A DNA stretch of 64,000 nucleotides from Diphasiastrum complanatum (lineage: Eukaryota; Streptophyta; Lycopodiopsida; Lycopodiales; Lycopodiaceae), in contig CM055095.1 of assembly GCA_029204225.1 (NCBI GenBank), forward strand, positions 24,462,190 through 24,526,189, given 5' to 3'. Numbering within the stretch: position 1 is the first letter of the stretch; every line of letters begins with the position of its first letter. The position numbers and the translations under genes were made by a program. The notes under the pieces were generated by a model. It was not told the DNA's origin. It saw only the letters and a list, made by a program, of their open reading frames with translations, and did no database searches. Positions 1 to 11,853 of this stretch are shown piece by piece.

Positions 1-360
1 GGATAAACAATTGATGAAGATTAAAACCGATTAGTCTATTGGTAAGAAGGAATCCAACGAGATGAAGTCTATGATGTCTTTGTTAAGTTCAAGAATGTAA
101 GAGAAAACCAATTCTCCACAAGGATCAAGTGCTTAAGGAGTGACAATGGTGGAGAGTACATATCTACCAAGTTCAAGGCTTTTTGTGATGAGCATGAGAT
201 CAAGAGGGAGTATACAACATCAATGACCCTACAATAAAATGGAGTGGCCGAGAGGAAGAATAGGAATTTATGTGAAAGTGCCAAAGCTAGGAGGTTAAGT
301 GCTAACCTTGATAAGCCATTTTGGGATCAAGCTTTGTTGTGTGCTAATTTCTTGTGCAAT
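1..360 (+). pseudogene. Ty1/copia integrase core fragment
   Basis: Translation across small frame breaks gives the plant copia integrase core: an LRSDNGGEY-type block near 135-165 (second catalytic Asp) and an NGVAERKNR block near 238-262 (catalytic Glu present), then a stretch like the region just after the core in copia M. An in-frame TAA sits just before the NGVAER block, and no ORF spans the fragment. It is cut by the window edge on the left and at 360 by a family-A LTR whose TG starts at 361. The five bases before the LTR (GCAAT) would be one target duplication, but the matching end is not identifiable here. Relic, not a working enzyme. Confidence 0.85.
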
Positions 361-1233
<873 letters not shown>

Positions 1234-1234
1234 G

Positions 1235-1252
1235 TGGTGCCGATGCTGGGTA
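1235..1252 (+). other. PBS-like site, tRNA-Asp type
   Basis: TGGTGCCGATGCTGGGTA follows the LTR after one base. It matches the tRNA-Asp-complementary PBS of this family (TGGCGCCGTTGCCGGGGA) at 14 of 18 positions. The GAT variant in the middle is shared with the inverted copy at 53244. Confidence 0.7.
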
Positions 1253-1318
1253 TAGGTTTCATTAACTAGTTTACTTGCATTTTTAGTTGTTTTTGTTTTT
1301 TTAGAGTGTTTTTAGGTG

Positions 1319-3245
1319 GGAGGTGATAAGCTGCATCGTGAGTTGTCGGTGGTACATGTCAAACTCATATACTTCAGCCACTAGATTTTTGGCTTTCTTT
1401 GTCATGGATCGAAACCACTAGGGCCGGTCGTCTGGTTCTTCTTCATCTGCCACAGGTGCTCCAGTGTCGCCTTCAGCAGCTATTCGTCCTTTGTCTGATG
1501 TATCAAACTGGGTTGCGTCATCCTCAGAGTTGGATGCACTCTGCTGCTTTTGAGATGTGGAAGCAGATGCTGGCTTTGAAGAATCAGCAGCAGCAGCAGC
1601 TCCATCAGTTTCCATTGCCATAGCTTCACTCTCCATAGCAGTGGTGGCTGCTACTTCGACTACTGGTGCAACATTGGATATAACCGAAATAGGTACGGAA
1701 ATGAGGCTGGAAAGATCAATTGGCTTGGGAGCCAACATCCTTCCCGTTAGCAGAATTTTCTCTTGCCTTGGCTTTGGCAGTACTCCTTAAACTTGATAGA
1801 GATGTATTCTCCACCATTGTCTAAACTTAGGACCTTGATTGTCCTTTCAGTCTCCTTTTTTTGCATGCTCCTTAAGATTCTGAAGCAATTGAAGGCTTCT
1901 GATTTCTTCTTTATAAAGTACACCATAGTTTTTCTGAAAAATTTATCAATAAAAGTTATGAAATACTTTGCATCCTTTAACGAAGGATTTTTCATCGGGC
2001 CACAAATGTCTGAATGTACAATGTCTAACAATCCTCTAGCATTATGCTAATGGCTTGATTTAAATGGTTTCTTAGTCTATTTACCAACTAGACAATATTG
2101 ACAGACAGGTAATATCATGAGCATATTCAAGATAAAAAACAATAGATTGTCTAGACATTTGTTGTACAATAGCATGATTCAAGTGACCAAGTCTATAATG
2201 CCAAAGTAAAATTTTATTTGCATGAATAGAAGTACTGAGCGCCTGACTAGAGGTGGAAAAGCAATGACTTGATTTATACAAGTACCCATGACTCTTTTCA
2301 AGTGCCAGGACCTTGCCTGTCCTATCAACTACTTTGCATTGATCACATTCGACTTCTACTCTATGTCCTAGATCTGTGATTCTGCTTACAAAGAGCAGAT
2401 TCGTAGATAAATTTGGTACACACAAGACTTTAGAAAGTAGCTTAGACTGACCATTTGCAAAGTTTAATCTTATAGTACCTGCACCTTTAATAGCTTGTGT
2501 GCTATTGTCGTCAAGGTGAACATATTTCTTGGTACTGTAAGGTGCATAGGACTCGAAACAGCCAATGAGTTTGGTCATGTGCTGAGTGGTTCCGGAATCC
2601 AGGAACCAAGAACTGTCACCGGATGCTCCTTGATGGCTGGTCATGAAGGCATCATGATCCGCTTCTTGAATAGTCTGTGGAGCGAGAGCTCCTTAGGTGG
2701 CATCCTAGTGGCATTTTCACATTACACAAATTACAAGTGGAATAATGCTCTCCACTAGAGGTCACCATCAAAAGGTGGCTCACTCTACTTTCTTTAAGAG
2801 ATGTCTACTTGCATTTATTACTTTGCCTAGAAATACTAGTTCCTACATGGTCATTCCATCTTCCGGGATTCATCATGAGGCTTACATAGTTCTTGCTTGT
2901 CATTACTAACTAGTATTCCTCTGCTCTCATACTCGGCTCTCAGTCTTCGTTTGTCTCGTCTTCTCAAAGACCTCTTTGGTCTAAGGTGAGAGGTGCTTTG
3001 GTTAGCTCTGGTCGAGTATCTTGGGGATTCGTTAGAATCAACCAACATCATCCCACCCCTAATGTGTTGCAGGACCCACTGCAACTCATATTGAATGATG
3101 TCATTCCGCTTCCGCATTGGCGTCTTCGATTGTCACTTGGAAAAGTGTAGATTCTTGTTCGCTTGCATAAAACCAAGTGTTTATTATTTCCAGTATTGAT
3201 CAAAAACTACTTTCGCAATTTGCCACAATTTAACCAGAATGTCTT
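1319..3245 (-). pseudogene. Ty1/copia relic K (gag end, protease, integrase part, linker)
   Basis: Read on the minus strand in gag-to-pol order. 3117-2851 is a basic gag-like segment. 2644-2081 encodes an aspartic protease with DSGTTQHMT (Asp-Ser-Gly core) followed by a pre-integrase segment with LLWHYRLGHLNHA. 2031-1747 encodes the integrase start with IVHSDICGP (first Asp) and LSLDNGGEY (second Asp). 1738-1418 is an acidic Ala/Ser-rich segment like the copia integrase-RT linker. The catalytic Glu block of integrase, all of RT/RNase H, and both LTRs are missing. At 1319 it abuts the truncated leader of LTR A1. The right limit near 3245 is approximate. Dead copy by deletion. Confidence 0.8.
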
Positions 3246-3269
3246 ATTGTTGTAGGCGGTTGACATTCT

Positions 3270-4997
3270 CAAAATTTGGAGAGCTCCCAGCAGCTTCACA
3301 ATTTGTGTGCTCGAGTGTTTTTTTTTTTTTTGTCTTTTGCTCTGATGTGGATGGTTTCATCTTTGGTTTTTTGGCGGGTGCTAGCTTCTAGGAGGTCTGT
3401 ATCCTCCATATTGCTTCTGGGCGTTTCCGCAATTTTTTTCTCAATTGAAGTTCCAGTCTTGTCGATGATCTTGCCTTGACGAGAAGAGAAGAACCTTCGA
3501 TCGGTAGGCCACACAAACTTTGGGTTAACAGTATTTAAGGGAATGGACTTACCAACAAATTGGTGGTAGGAACAGATTGGATGGATAATTTGGTGATGGT
3601 AGGAAAACATGATGAAGGCTTGGTGGAAGGGTGAAGGAACTGATAGTTCTATAGTTGCAATCTTAGACCCTTGCAATGTCGAGCTTTGACCACCACTTGC
3701 TGGGTGAGGAGTTCATTTTATTTGCAGGTTCACAGTTGTCTTCATCTTTTTCTTTTCTGCAGCTCTTTCTTTTCATCCATTACTTTTGGATCTCTTCGAG
3801 ATTCATAGAAGGGGATTCAACTATCATTACTCCAAAGAGTTTTCTTTTGATCATAATCGATCTACCTCAACTGTTGCTTAAGTTTTGTCCTTTCTTCCTC
3901 AGCTTCTTGGATCTTACTCTTTATTTCTTCTAGCTGCTTTGCCTGCTTCTTAGATCTTCTTTTGGATGATCAACCATTGTAGGTGGTAGTTGGTCTCCAC
4001 AAGACACTTGCAATGTTCTTTTAGCCTCTTCAGTAAAACTATCAAGATTTGAAAAAACTGGGGATTTCTCAGGTGGGTAATGAGATGATGAAAAACAGAG
4101 AAATGGAAGGAAGGGTGGTGGTAGTGGTGACAACGGTAGATGAGAATGGGTGCGAAAGAAGGAGACTGATTTTCCAATGCTTGTGTTTCTCTTTTCTGAA
4201 GGATCTTCGTCGCGCTGGGGTACTTCTTCTAATTGAATCGCCTTGGATTGCCCATCTGCTTGCTTAGCCTTGTCATTGTCATCTTTGGTTTTGTGACCTT
4301 GGTTGTTTGAACTTGTTAATGGTGTTGTTGGCAATGTGGCTGCTCCAGTGGATGCCACAAGCCGCAATATCTGCAAAATATCTGACGTCGCGATCAGGAT
4401 TGCCATGGTGCTTCTGGTAGAATACTCGGTAGTTGGTGACCATGTCTTCGGCTAAGTTGCCGATATCTACACCTGTGAGCTTAGGCCAAAAGATTCTGTT
4501 CTTGACCTTGGTGGCAGGAAATGGTTCTCACCTCGCTACTGGATAGTAATAAGGATTGGTGCACATGTAGGAGGGAGCTTCGAGATACCATGCCATTGAG
4601 GTCTTACTTTGCAGTAAGAGTTGATGACGCCAGAGAGATTGTAGATCCAGGAGTTTGACTGCTACTTTATATGTCTGACATTGGTCCAAATCTGGTAGTA
4701 TGTAGCCGCCTCGCTCTTTTGTTGTTGGATACTTCTTTGCAAACTCCTGAGAGGCGCACAACTCCTTGTTTGTTTCTATGAGCATGATTATGTGCTAGAT
4801 GGTTGGTGCTTCAGAGGCAATCTCATGTTGAATTTGTGGATCGGGTTCAGGAGAGAGAGGAGACGAGGGGTTACCGGTGGGGAGGGTTAGTGGTGTCGAG
4901 AGGGTTAGAGGCGGTGGAAGAGAAAAGATAATGTTGGGAGCTGGTACCTCCAGAGCCTGACAGATTGGTTGGTGTTTGAGCTCCTTGCCCCAGGGGT
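3270..4997 (-). pseudogene. Gypsy H extra ORF remnant (minus copy)
   Basis: Open stretches at 4785-4528, 4406-3930 and 3676-3296 (minus strand), broken by stops and frameshifts, form one degraded coding region. The part from 4997 to about 4690 is nearly the reverse complement of about 20560-20888, which lies after RT/RNase H of the plus-strand H copy, so this is downstream of pol in the same family. Visible content: a Pro/Ser-rich start, a central segment with KKYPTTKERGGYILPD, and a Lys/Glu-rich coiled-coil-like part near 3900-3960. No enzymatic motif is recognisable. Copia J begins abruptly at about 4998. Confidence 0.55.
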
Positions 4998-5541
4998 CAA
5001 GTCCATCTATGAGGCAAAGAATACTTCTAGACTTCTAACACTAAGAAACCAAATTTTTCAAAGTGTACAGAGAAGTGATGAATGTGCTTCAGCTTATGTA
5101 ATGAGAGTTAAAGACCTCCATAGAGAATTGTCATGCATAGGAGACTCCATCAACCAAAATGAACTTGTTCAAGTCATACTTAATGGGTTAAAAGAGGAAT
5201 ATGACAATCTTGTTCAGAATTATGCCATTAAGGAGGAGCTATCAAGTTTGGAAGCACTCCAAAGTGTGCTCATTTCTGAAGAATCAAGACAAGAGTATAA
5301 ACTCTTGAAAATGGAGAGACTGTCTTTCAACATTGATGGTAAAGCTCTCTTTACCAAAGACAAGCACAAGACAAGAAGTAAGAATCAACACCAACCCTCT
5401 TCAAGCAAGAACAATCTTATTTCCAAGGAGAAAGGAGAAGAGGATGAGTCCTCTCAAGCTTCCACATCCAAGAAGAAAAAGAAAAACATCAAGTGTTTTT
5501 TTTGTGGCAAGAAGGAGCATTATGCCACCAATTGCTTCTAG
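4998..5541 (+). pseudogene. Copia J gag, C-terminal two thirds
   Basis: Reads as UBN2/gag-polypeptide type copia Gag (VKSIYEAKNTSRLLTLRNQ, then MRVKDLHRELSCIGDSINQ). A canonical CX2CX4HX4C zinc knuckle, CFFCGKKEHYATNC, lies at 5494-5535 and would bind the packaged RNA. A TAG at 5539-5541 interrupts it. The protease ORF lies in the same frame, so this is one nonsense change, not a natural gag-pol frameshift. The first part of Gag and any natural start are absent. Confidence 0.85.
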
Positions 5542-5622
5542 AAGAAGAGTCAATTCAAGCAAGCCAACATTTCTAATGAAGAGAAGGAAGATGCTCATGC
5601 AAGTGATGGAGAGGGATCTCTT

Positions 5623-7053
5623 ATGGTCTCGAGTTTTTCTTCATCACCTTTCAAGAAGAATGGTTCGTGGTATATCGACAGTGGAGCTTCTTCACATATG
5701 TGTAGCTCCAAGCATTCTTTTTCATCCATGTCACCTTATGAAGGAGCCAAGAAGTCCATCTACACAACAAATGATCATGAGTGTGCTAATGAAGGCATAG
5801 GGACCATTCCCTTAAAGCTTTCATCATCAAAAGTTCTTTGTCTGTCTAGAGTACTTTTTGTTCCTAAGTTAACAAAAAATCTTATTAGTGTTGGGCAATT
5901 GTTTGATAGTGGACTAGATGTGAATTTCAATGTTGATACATGTACAATCAAGAAGCACGATGAGATCCTTGCATTTGGGTCTAGATATGGTGGAATCTAC
6001 AAGCTTGATCCCAAAGAGTATGCTAACTCTTGTGATGGTGCTTTTGCTTCTCATATTTCTTTGGAGGAACTTTGGCATAAAAGGTTGGGACAGCCTAACT
6101 ATAGTTCTATGGTGTCCGTGGTCAAGAAAGCCAAAGCTATTGGCTTGCCTAATCTTATCTCCAAGAATTTCAGGCCATGTGAGGCTTGTGCCATATCTAA
6201 GTCTCATATGAAACCTTTTTCAAAGTCATCTATCAAGACTACACATCCATTGGAGCTCATACACTCGGATGTGCACTTCTCATATTCAAAGAGCAAGGGT
6301 GGTGCTACTTGCTTTGTAACTTTCATTGATGATGTCACTAGATTTACTTGGGTATATCTTCTAGTTTCAAAGTCTATGGTGTTTGACTATTTCCTAAAGT
6401 TCAAAGCTCTAGTTGAAAAGCAATTTTCACACAAAATCAAGATTCTTAGAAGTGATGGAGGTGGTGAGTACACTTCCAATAAATTTCATGATTATTGTGA
6501 GCTTGAAGGCATTAAAAGGGAGTTTTCTTGTGCATATACACCATCTCAAAATGGGATGGCTAAAAAAAAGAACAGAACATTGTGTGAATGTGCCAAAACC
6601 ATTAGAATTGAGGCATCCTTGCCAAAAGACTTTTGGGGTGAGGCTATCAATTGTTCAAACTATCTTTGCAATCGACTCCCTCATGTTGCACTTGGAGGAA
6701 AGTCACCATATGAAGCACTCTATTTGAAGAAACCTAAGGTTGAACACCGTAGAGTATCTGGATGCATATGCTTTGTCCATATTCCCTTGGAAACGAGAAA
6801 GAAGGATGATCCTTGTGCAAGCAAAGGAGTAATGGTTGGATATTCATCCAACAAGAAAGCCTATCGAATCTACATGCTCTCTACTTCTAAAGTAATTGAT
6901 AATAGAGATGTAGATTTTCATGAAGAAGAAAAGTCCAATCTTGGAGGTGCTGAGATCAAGCAACCTCAAAATCTATCACCTTTACAGCTCAGAAAAATGT
7001 CTTGCACTGAGCAAGATTCATACTTTTATGTTTCTCAAACTCTGGCTACTTAA
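5623..7053 (+). pseudogene. Copia J protease-integrase (catalytic Glu lost)
   Basis: Same frame as gag. The aspartic protease motif WYIDSGASSHMC is near 5668-5703. The pre-integrase segment LWHKRLGQPNYSS and Cys pair CEAC give the HHCC zinc site. The integrase core has the first Asp in IHSDVHF (6268-6270) and the second in LRSDGGGEY (6454-6456), but the third position, Glu in NGVAERKNR of relatives, reads NGMAKKKNR with Lys at 6562-6564. The spacing is the expected D-35-E spacing, so this integrase lacks a catalytic residue. Frame is lost before 7053, and the following part lies in another frame. Confidence 0.9.
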
Positions 7054-7118
7054 TATGTTGTCCAATCTTCATGGATTCATGAAATCATTGCTCTACATCA
7101 AGTTGTGGCCTTTTAGCA

Positions 7119-7733
7119 TTGACCGGGGACAATCAACATATGGAGGAGTCAAGATTTGAAGATGGAAGTCCTCGAATTTTCACTCCTAGAAGATCCGTGA
7201 GAGAGAGATCCAAGCCCAAGAGGCTCACTTATGATGACAAAGGAAAACAAGTGGATCTTGATTCCACTTATGCTTATTTTGTTTCTCATGAGGAGCCCAA
7301 AGATGTTCAAGAAGCCCTCAATACCAAGGAGTGGTATGAGGCCATGAAGATTGAATATGATGCCTTGATCACCAACCACACATGGGAGGTAGTGGATCCA
7401 CCACCTAACATGCATATCATTGGATGCAAGTGGGTGTTCAAGATCAAGTACAATCACGATGGCTCCATCGACAAGTACAAGACAAGATTATGTGCTAAAG
7501 GCTTTGCACAAACATATGGCCTTGACTATGAAGAAACCTTTGCTCCTATAACAATAAGAATCATAATCTCTCTTGTCTTATTTTTTAACTGGAAACTGTT
7601 TCAACTTGATGTCTCCAACGCTTTTTTGAATGGCTATCTTGAGGAGGAGATATACATGAAACAGCCTCAAGGATTTATCAAGGATAAATCTAAGGTGTGT
7701 TTGCTATTTAGAAGTCTTTATGGCTTGAAGTAA
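7119..7733 (+). pseudogene. Copia J reverse transcriptase, N-terminal half
   Basis: Linker and start of copia RT: GCKWVFKIKYNHDGSIDKYK, LCAKGFAQTYGLDYEETFAP, LDVSNAFLNGYLEEEIYM and SLYGLK, all standard RVT_2 blocks. In a different frame from the integrase ORF. A TAA at 7731-7733 replaces the Gln that follows GLK in relatives, and the frame continues unchanged into the next ORF, so this is a single nonsense change. Confidence 0.9.
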
Positions 7734-8822
7734 CCACCTAGATCATGGTATTCAAGACTCAACAACTTTCTACTTTCATTAGGATTTGTGCTTAGTGACT
7801 ATGATCCTTCTATGTACTTAAAGTTTGATGGTAGTAATATTGTCATTCTTCTAATCTATGTAGATGACATTATTCTTAGTGGAAGTTGTTTGATGCTAGT
7901 TCAAGAAACTAAAGATGCATTAGGAAGAGAATTTAAAATGCAAGATCTAGGAGAGATCCATTACATTTTAGGCCTTGAGATTGATTTTCATGGAGAGTAT
8001 GCTTTTATTTGTCAATCTAGATATGTCTTTTCTATGTTGAGAAAATTCAATATGCAAAATTGTAAAGGCATAGATACTCCCATGGAGCAACATGTAAAAG
8101 ATACTATTAAAGGTGATGAAAGATCCTTCGAGGACATCACACTTTATAGGAGTCTTATAGGCTCTTTAATTTGGCTTACTATCACTAGACCCAATTTGAG
8201 CTATTGTGTGCACAAATTGAGTCAATTTATGCAATATCCCAAGATCCAACATTGGAAGATGGCCAAGAGAGTTCTAAGATATGTATCTTCTACTCAAGAT
8301 TATGGTTTATTGTACAAGAATGAAGATCTAACCATTGTTGGCTATTTGGATTCCGATTTTGCAAGTGATAAAATGGATCGAAAGTCCATTAATGCATATA
8401 CTATCTTTCTTGGAGGCAATCTTGTGTCTTGGCTTTCAAAGAAGCAAGATACCATATCTCTATCATCTTGTGAGGCCGAGTACAAAGCACTCACTACAAC
8501 AACTAAAGAGATGCTTTGGATCAAGAGGTTAATCATGGAGCTAAAGTGCATCAAAGAGGATGATCTCCCCTTGATCAAATGTGACAACATATCGGCACAA
8601 GCTCTTGCAAACAATCCTATTTTTCATGCAACAAGCAAGCATATAGAAGTGGGACATCATTTTGTAAGGGAAAAGCTCATTGGAGGTGAAATCAACTTAG
8701 AACATGTCGACACATCTTCATGTATTGTTGATCTTCTCACAAAACCACTTTGCAAAAGTGCCTTCTCAAAGCATAGGTCTAATCTTGGTCTTATCTCAAG
8801 ATTGATGCTTGATCCACATTAG
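7734..8822 (+). pseudogene. Copia J reverse transcriptase C-terminal half and RNase H
   Basis: Continues the frame of 7119-7733 after the TAA. The catalytic YVDD box is intact at 7857-7868 (LIYVDDIILSG). RNase H motifs are present: YLDSDFASDKMDRKS with its Asp, SSCEAEYKAL with its Glu, and the C-terminal HFVREKLIGGEI and VDLLTKPL segments, ending in TAG after DPH. Length and motif order match a complete copia RT/RNase H. Only the upstream stops and frame change, and the 5' truncation, make it a relic. Confidence 0.88.
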
Positions 8823-8867
8823 ATACATTTTTAGAAGGAGTCTCAAGATATTGAAAAATCTATCTGA

Positions 8868-9454
8868 TGTTGTGAGTAGGGGTCCTAAAAATGTCAAAGA
8901 TGAATTAAGCTCTTTTGGCTTAGTAAAGGCCCATCTTAGAATAAAATATTCAAGGTAGGAAGAAGTAGAAACTCGAGCTACCATAGGAATTGCCATTTGT
9001 ACTTTACATGCCACATTTAATGCATGAAAAGACTAGGTGGCACAATTAGACAGTGTGAGGTGTCTTGAATAAGTCTAGATAGTTTGAGAGGTGCATTCAC
9101 AACTCCAATTCAACTCAAAGTAGGAGGAGAGTCCATGGATCTATATATATGTGATGTACTCTCATTGAGAAAATGACGAAATTTGTGTGAATTGCAAATT
9201 TGGAGACAAGCTCTTTGTGCCCTCTCTTTCTACACGAGTTTTGTACTTTCTATTTTCTCTCTCTAGCCGAGTTGAGGCGTTTATATTGCTTAGTCTTATG
9301 TTTTGTTGACAGATCTTGCTTGTAACACAATAATATTTCTTGTATGATCAGCTTTCCTATTGACAACCAATGCTAGTCTGATCTTTACGGTATTTTTGGG
9401 CTTAGGAGATCAAAAGTACATGTGTAGGTACGTCCCACACGTGTGAATTCAGCA
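8868..9454 (+). repeat. 3' LTR of copia J
   Basis: Begins TGTTGTGAG and ends TTCAGCA, with TG...CA ends and a short imperfect terminal inverted repeat. It follows the end of RNase H by about 45 bp that include a purine-rich AGAAGGAG. It contains a TATA-like run at 9142-9150 and the terminal CACACGTGTGAATTC block. A related LTR end is seen at about 57490-57550. Start position is chosen from the TG and is not confirmed by a second LTR of the same element. Confidence 0.65.
9142..9150 (+). promoter_or_regulatory. TATA box candidate in J LTR
   Basis: TATATATAT in the middle of the LTR, preceded by GGATC and followed about 30 bp on by a C/T-rich start-like region. This is the usual place for an LTR promoter. 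Called from sequence only. Confidence 0.45.
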
Positions 9455-9918
9455 AGTTTTTCATTTTTCTTGGGAACGATGACAACTGGGGAGACCCACT
9501 CAATATGCTCAATTTCATAGATAAATCTCGCATCCAAGAAACGTTGTAATTCTTCTTTGATCTTGGCCTTATAGATGGGATGGCATCTGTATGGACGACT
9601 CGCAGTGGGTCTCGCAACCGGTTTAAGTGGGATACGATGCACAACTACTTGGGGTGAGACGACTTTCATGTCTTTATAGGTCCAGGCAAAGACATGTCGA
9701 TATTTTTGTAGGAGCTTTTCAAGCCGTCTGCATTGTTCGCGATTGAGATGAGCTCCGACGTGGACAAGATATTCGTTGGTTTCATTTGGCTCACTAAGGG
9801 AAAGGGTTATGGTTTGTGCAGGGCCTTCGTAGGGTGAATTAACAGTTGGCTCACGTTGAGCTTGGGGTAATTGGATTGTGACATCCTCGATCGTATAGTC
9901 CTTAAAGTATGCAGGAAC
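9455..9918 (-). pseudogene. Gypsy H linker and RT start (minus copy)
   Basis: Reverse complement of about 17525-17990 with scattered changes. The minus-strand translation contains MKVVSPQVVVHRIPLKPVAR, IKEELQRFLDARFIYEIEH and WVSPVVIVPKKNEKL, the first blocks of Ty3/gypsy RT, preceded by the VFAWTYKD-like linker. It is cut on the left by copia J (at 9454) and on the right by the gag-bearing element (at 9919-9923), after which the same frame region resumes at 14440. So this is the pol start of the minus-strand H copy whose protease and gag lie at 14440-16817. Confidence 0.85.
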
Positions 9919-9923
9919 ATCAT
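9919..9923. repeat. Target-site duplication ATCAT, left
   Basis: ATCAT precedes the TG of the LTR. The same five bases follow the terminal CA at 14435-14439. The uninterrupted H copy has GCAGGAACATCATGGGC (reverse complement of about 17515-17531), which confirms a single ATCAT before insertion. Confidence 0.95.
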
Positions 9924-9985
9924 TGTAGTCGATTGTAGTATAGGGGTCCGTTCACTGAGAGCCGCCCGTGCACACCTGCATAGCA

Positions 9986-10040
<55 letters not shown>

Positions 10041-10188
10041 ACCAAGGATGGTTGGGGCTATGGGGGCTTGAGCGCCTACCCATAGCTATGCACCAATCAA
10101 CCCTAGAGAGAGAGAGAGAGAGTTCACCAAGGATGGTTGGGGCTATGGGGGCTCGAGCACCTACCCATAGCTATGCACCAATCAACCT

Positions 10189-10287
<99 letters not shown>

Positions 10288-10761
10288 AAAAAGAAGAGAG
10301 CTTTATTAAGGAGAATAGAAGATGTGTACAATGGAAAATGGCCTCCTTATCTAGTTGAGGAAGGAGGGCCATCTTGGCTCTCATTGGCCTATTTACAATG
10401 GCATCCTAGCCCTTCAAACTAGATAAACTTCAATCTAATGGTTCATTAGGAAAAGGGCCAAACTCACATGATTCATGTGAATTGGAGAGATTCTCTTTTA
10501 ACTTAGAACCTTATGAACTTAACTTTGGGCTTTTTAATTAATTTATTCTAATAAGGCCCAAAGTCCTTTTATTCAAGTTCTATTTATCCGATTTGCGTGG
10601 TCACTGGGTCGGTCTTATACACGCAGGAAGCCGGCGCCCTCGCACTTATTATTCTAACTGTACAATGTATTGTGGCAGGGCCCACTAGGCAAGGCTTGGC
10701 CAACTGTGTTTCAAGTGGTGGGACCCACTTGTTTATTATTGTGCAGGAAATACCCACAACA
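9924..10761 (-). repeat. Left LTR (3' LTR) of gag-bearing element
   Basis: 838 bp. In element orientation it starts TGTTGTGGGTATTTCC and ends TTGACTACA-like. It holds a CTTCCTGCGTGTATAAG block also found in family-A LTRs (CATCCTGCGTGTATAAG), which suggests distant relationship between the two LTR families. Its distal half is filled with GA tracts and a repeated unit of about 80 bp (10036-10194). Confidence 0.9.
9989..10284. repeat. Compound GA microsatellite with ~80-bp interspersed units
   Basis: GA tracts at about 9989-10035, 10109-10121 and 10193-10284 separate two nearly identical units (TTCACCAAGGATGGTTGGGG ... CAATCAACC), about 10036-10108 and 10122-10192. The same unit occurs once in the right LTR (13734-13800), followed by a diverged unit (13822-13892). 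Unit number and GA length therefore differ between the two LTRs of one element. Confidence 0.9.
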
Positions 10762-10778
10762 GGGTCCATGGGCCAAAG

Positions 10779-10800
10779 TAGTGCCGGTCCCTCGGCACTA
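10779..10800. other. Perfect hairpin TAGTGCCG/CGGCACTA
   Basis: TAGTGCCG, a six-base loop, then CGGCACTA: an 8-bp perfect inverted repeat. It lies 18 bp inside the left LTR, where the element's polypurine tract would be expected, but the flanking bases are not purine-rich. Function unknown. Confidence 0.6.
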
Positions 10801-11013
10801 GGCTGCAACTATCATGAAGGGGCATTGTTGTTGGTTCTTTTATTGTTGGGACGGGTGCTTCAGGAAAAGCGTGGATAAAATTCGCTTACGTAAAACCTAA
10901 GGCTTTATTGGATGATGGCGATCAGCAAGAACTTGGATTTGCCAAATTTTCAATAATACCCATAAGGGTCTGGTGGCCATTCCGAATAATCTTGTTCGTT
11001 GACAATTGGGTAG

Positions 11014-11736
11014 TCAAGGTATGCCATCGGAGGATCCCAAGATAAAATCTTGCTGATATAATGGATCCTTATAGATTGGCGCAACTAGTCCCAATGTCAT
11101 GGACTCTCCAAAATCATAATGTGAATATGACATGCTTGCTTGACTCTCTTGTTTGTCTAGGTATTCATGGTATGCCATGACCTGACGACTTTCCTCAGTA
11201 GTCAATATCATAGATTTAGCACAAGGCTTTGTCATTGTAGGTTCTGGTTTTTATTGTACAATTGGCCTTTTGGGCCTGGATTTCCTAGATTTGGCCGTCT
11301 CATCAATGTGATGTCCTGATGTAGCTTTGTGGTGGCCAGATGTTGAGTGGAATATTTCGACTTTGGTTGGATCTTGCTTATGATTGGCGTTCAAATCAGA
11401 GGACAATCTCCCACCTTCGTCTTTCCTTTCTCAATGGACTGCTCTCTTGAAGGTGGTACAGATGGATCGTTGCAATGACTGGTACTCAGTTTGCCTTCAC
11501 ACCGGTATCATGTCTCCTTTGATCCCTTCCACAAAATATAGTGGTGAGCCAATTTGAACTTCCCCTACCTGGGATGATCCGCTCGTTGATATAACCATCA
11601 CTTCCACCAAACCTTGCCTAGCCAGTAGAGAAGATTCTGAAAGTCCTGAGACCGATTCTTTTTCTTTGAGAGAGCGATCTGATGACAAGCTAGATGGCAT
11701 AGACGAGGATTTTGTTGATTGATTCCCAATCTCCAA
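11014..11736 (-). pseudogene. Unassigned ORF fragments of the gag-bearing element
   Basis: Two short minus-strand open stretches (11736-11497, Ser-rich, and 11235-11014, with ESMTLGLVAPIYKD) lie downstream of the gag-like part. Neither shows a zinc knuckle, DSG/DTG protease box or YxDD. They may be degraded C-terminal gag or filler. I do not recognise them. The 10801-11013 and 11237-11496 stretches around them hold nothing I can name. Confidence 0.35.
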
Positions 11737-11853
11737 AATTCCCTTATTGACTTGATTTCATAATCTCGGATTCCAAACTGGACATTGAGGTGTTGGATGT
11801 TTTTCAAAACAATAATGGTCCTAGTTCAATGGTCGGATCTTTCGATTGGCATT

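Larger units (their letters stand above)
4998..9454 (+). mobile_element. Ty1/copia element J, 5'-truncated, with 3' LTR
   Basis: The order gag, protease, integrase, RT, RNase H and 3' LTR is intact on the plus strand, but the 5' LTR, PBS and gag start are missing. The left junction at 4997/4998 passes directly from H-family sequence into the middle of gag. On the right the LTR ends in CAGCA at 9454 and H sequence resumes with AGTTTTTCATTTTTC, as in the H copy at about 17960-17990. The H sequence on the two sides is not contiguous in the family, so insertion was followed by, or came with, a deletion of both J's 5' end and H's RT-to-extra-ORF interval. Confidence 0.85.

Noticed and set aside
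1418-1738. Ala-rich acidic ORF as a host gene
   Set aside because: It directly continues a minus-strand copia integrase and matches the usual integrase-RT linker composition.
3296-3676. Lys-rich ORF as a nuclear host protein
   Set aside because: It lies in the minus-strand gypsy H extra-ORF remnant, is broken by stops, and starts within a T-run artefact region.
9968-10309. ORFs rich in Arg-Glu repeats (also 13439-13894)
   Set aside because: They are translations of GA microsatellites inside LTRs, not proteins.
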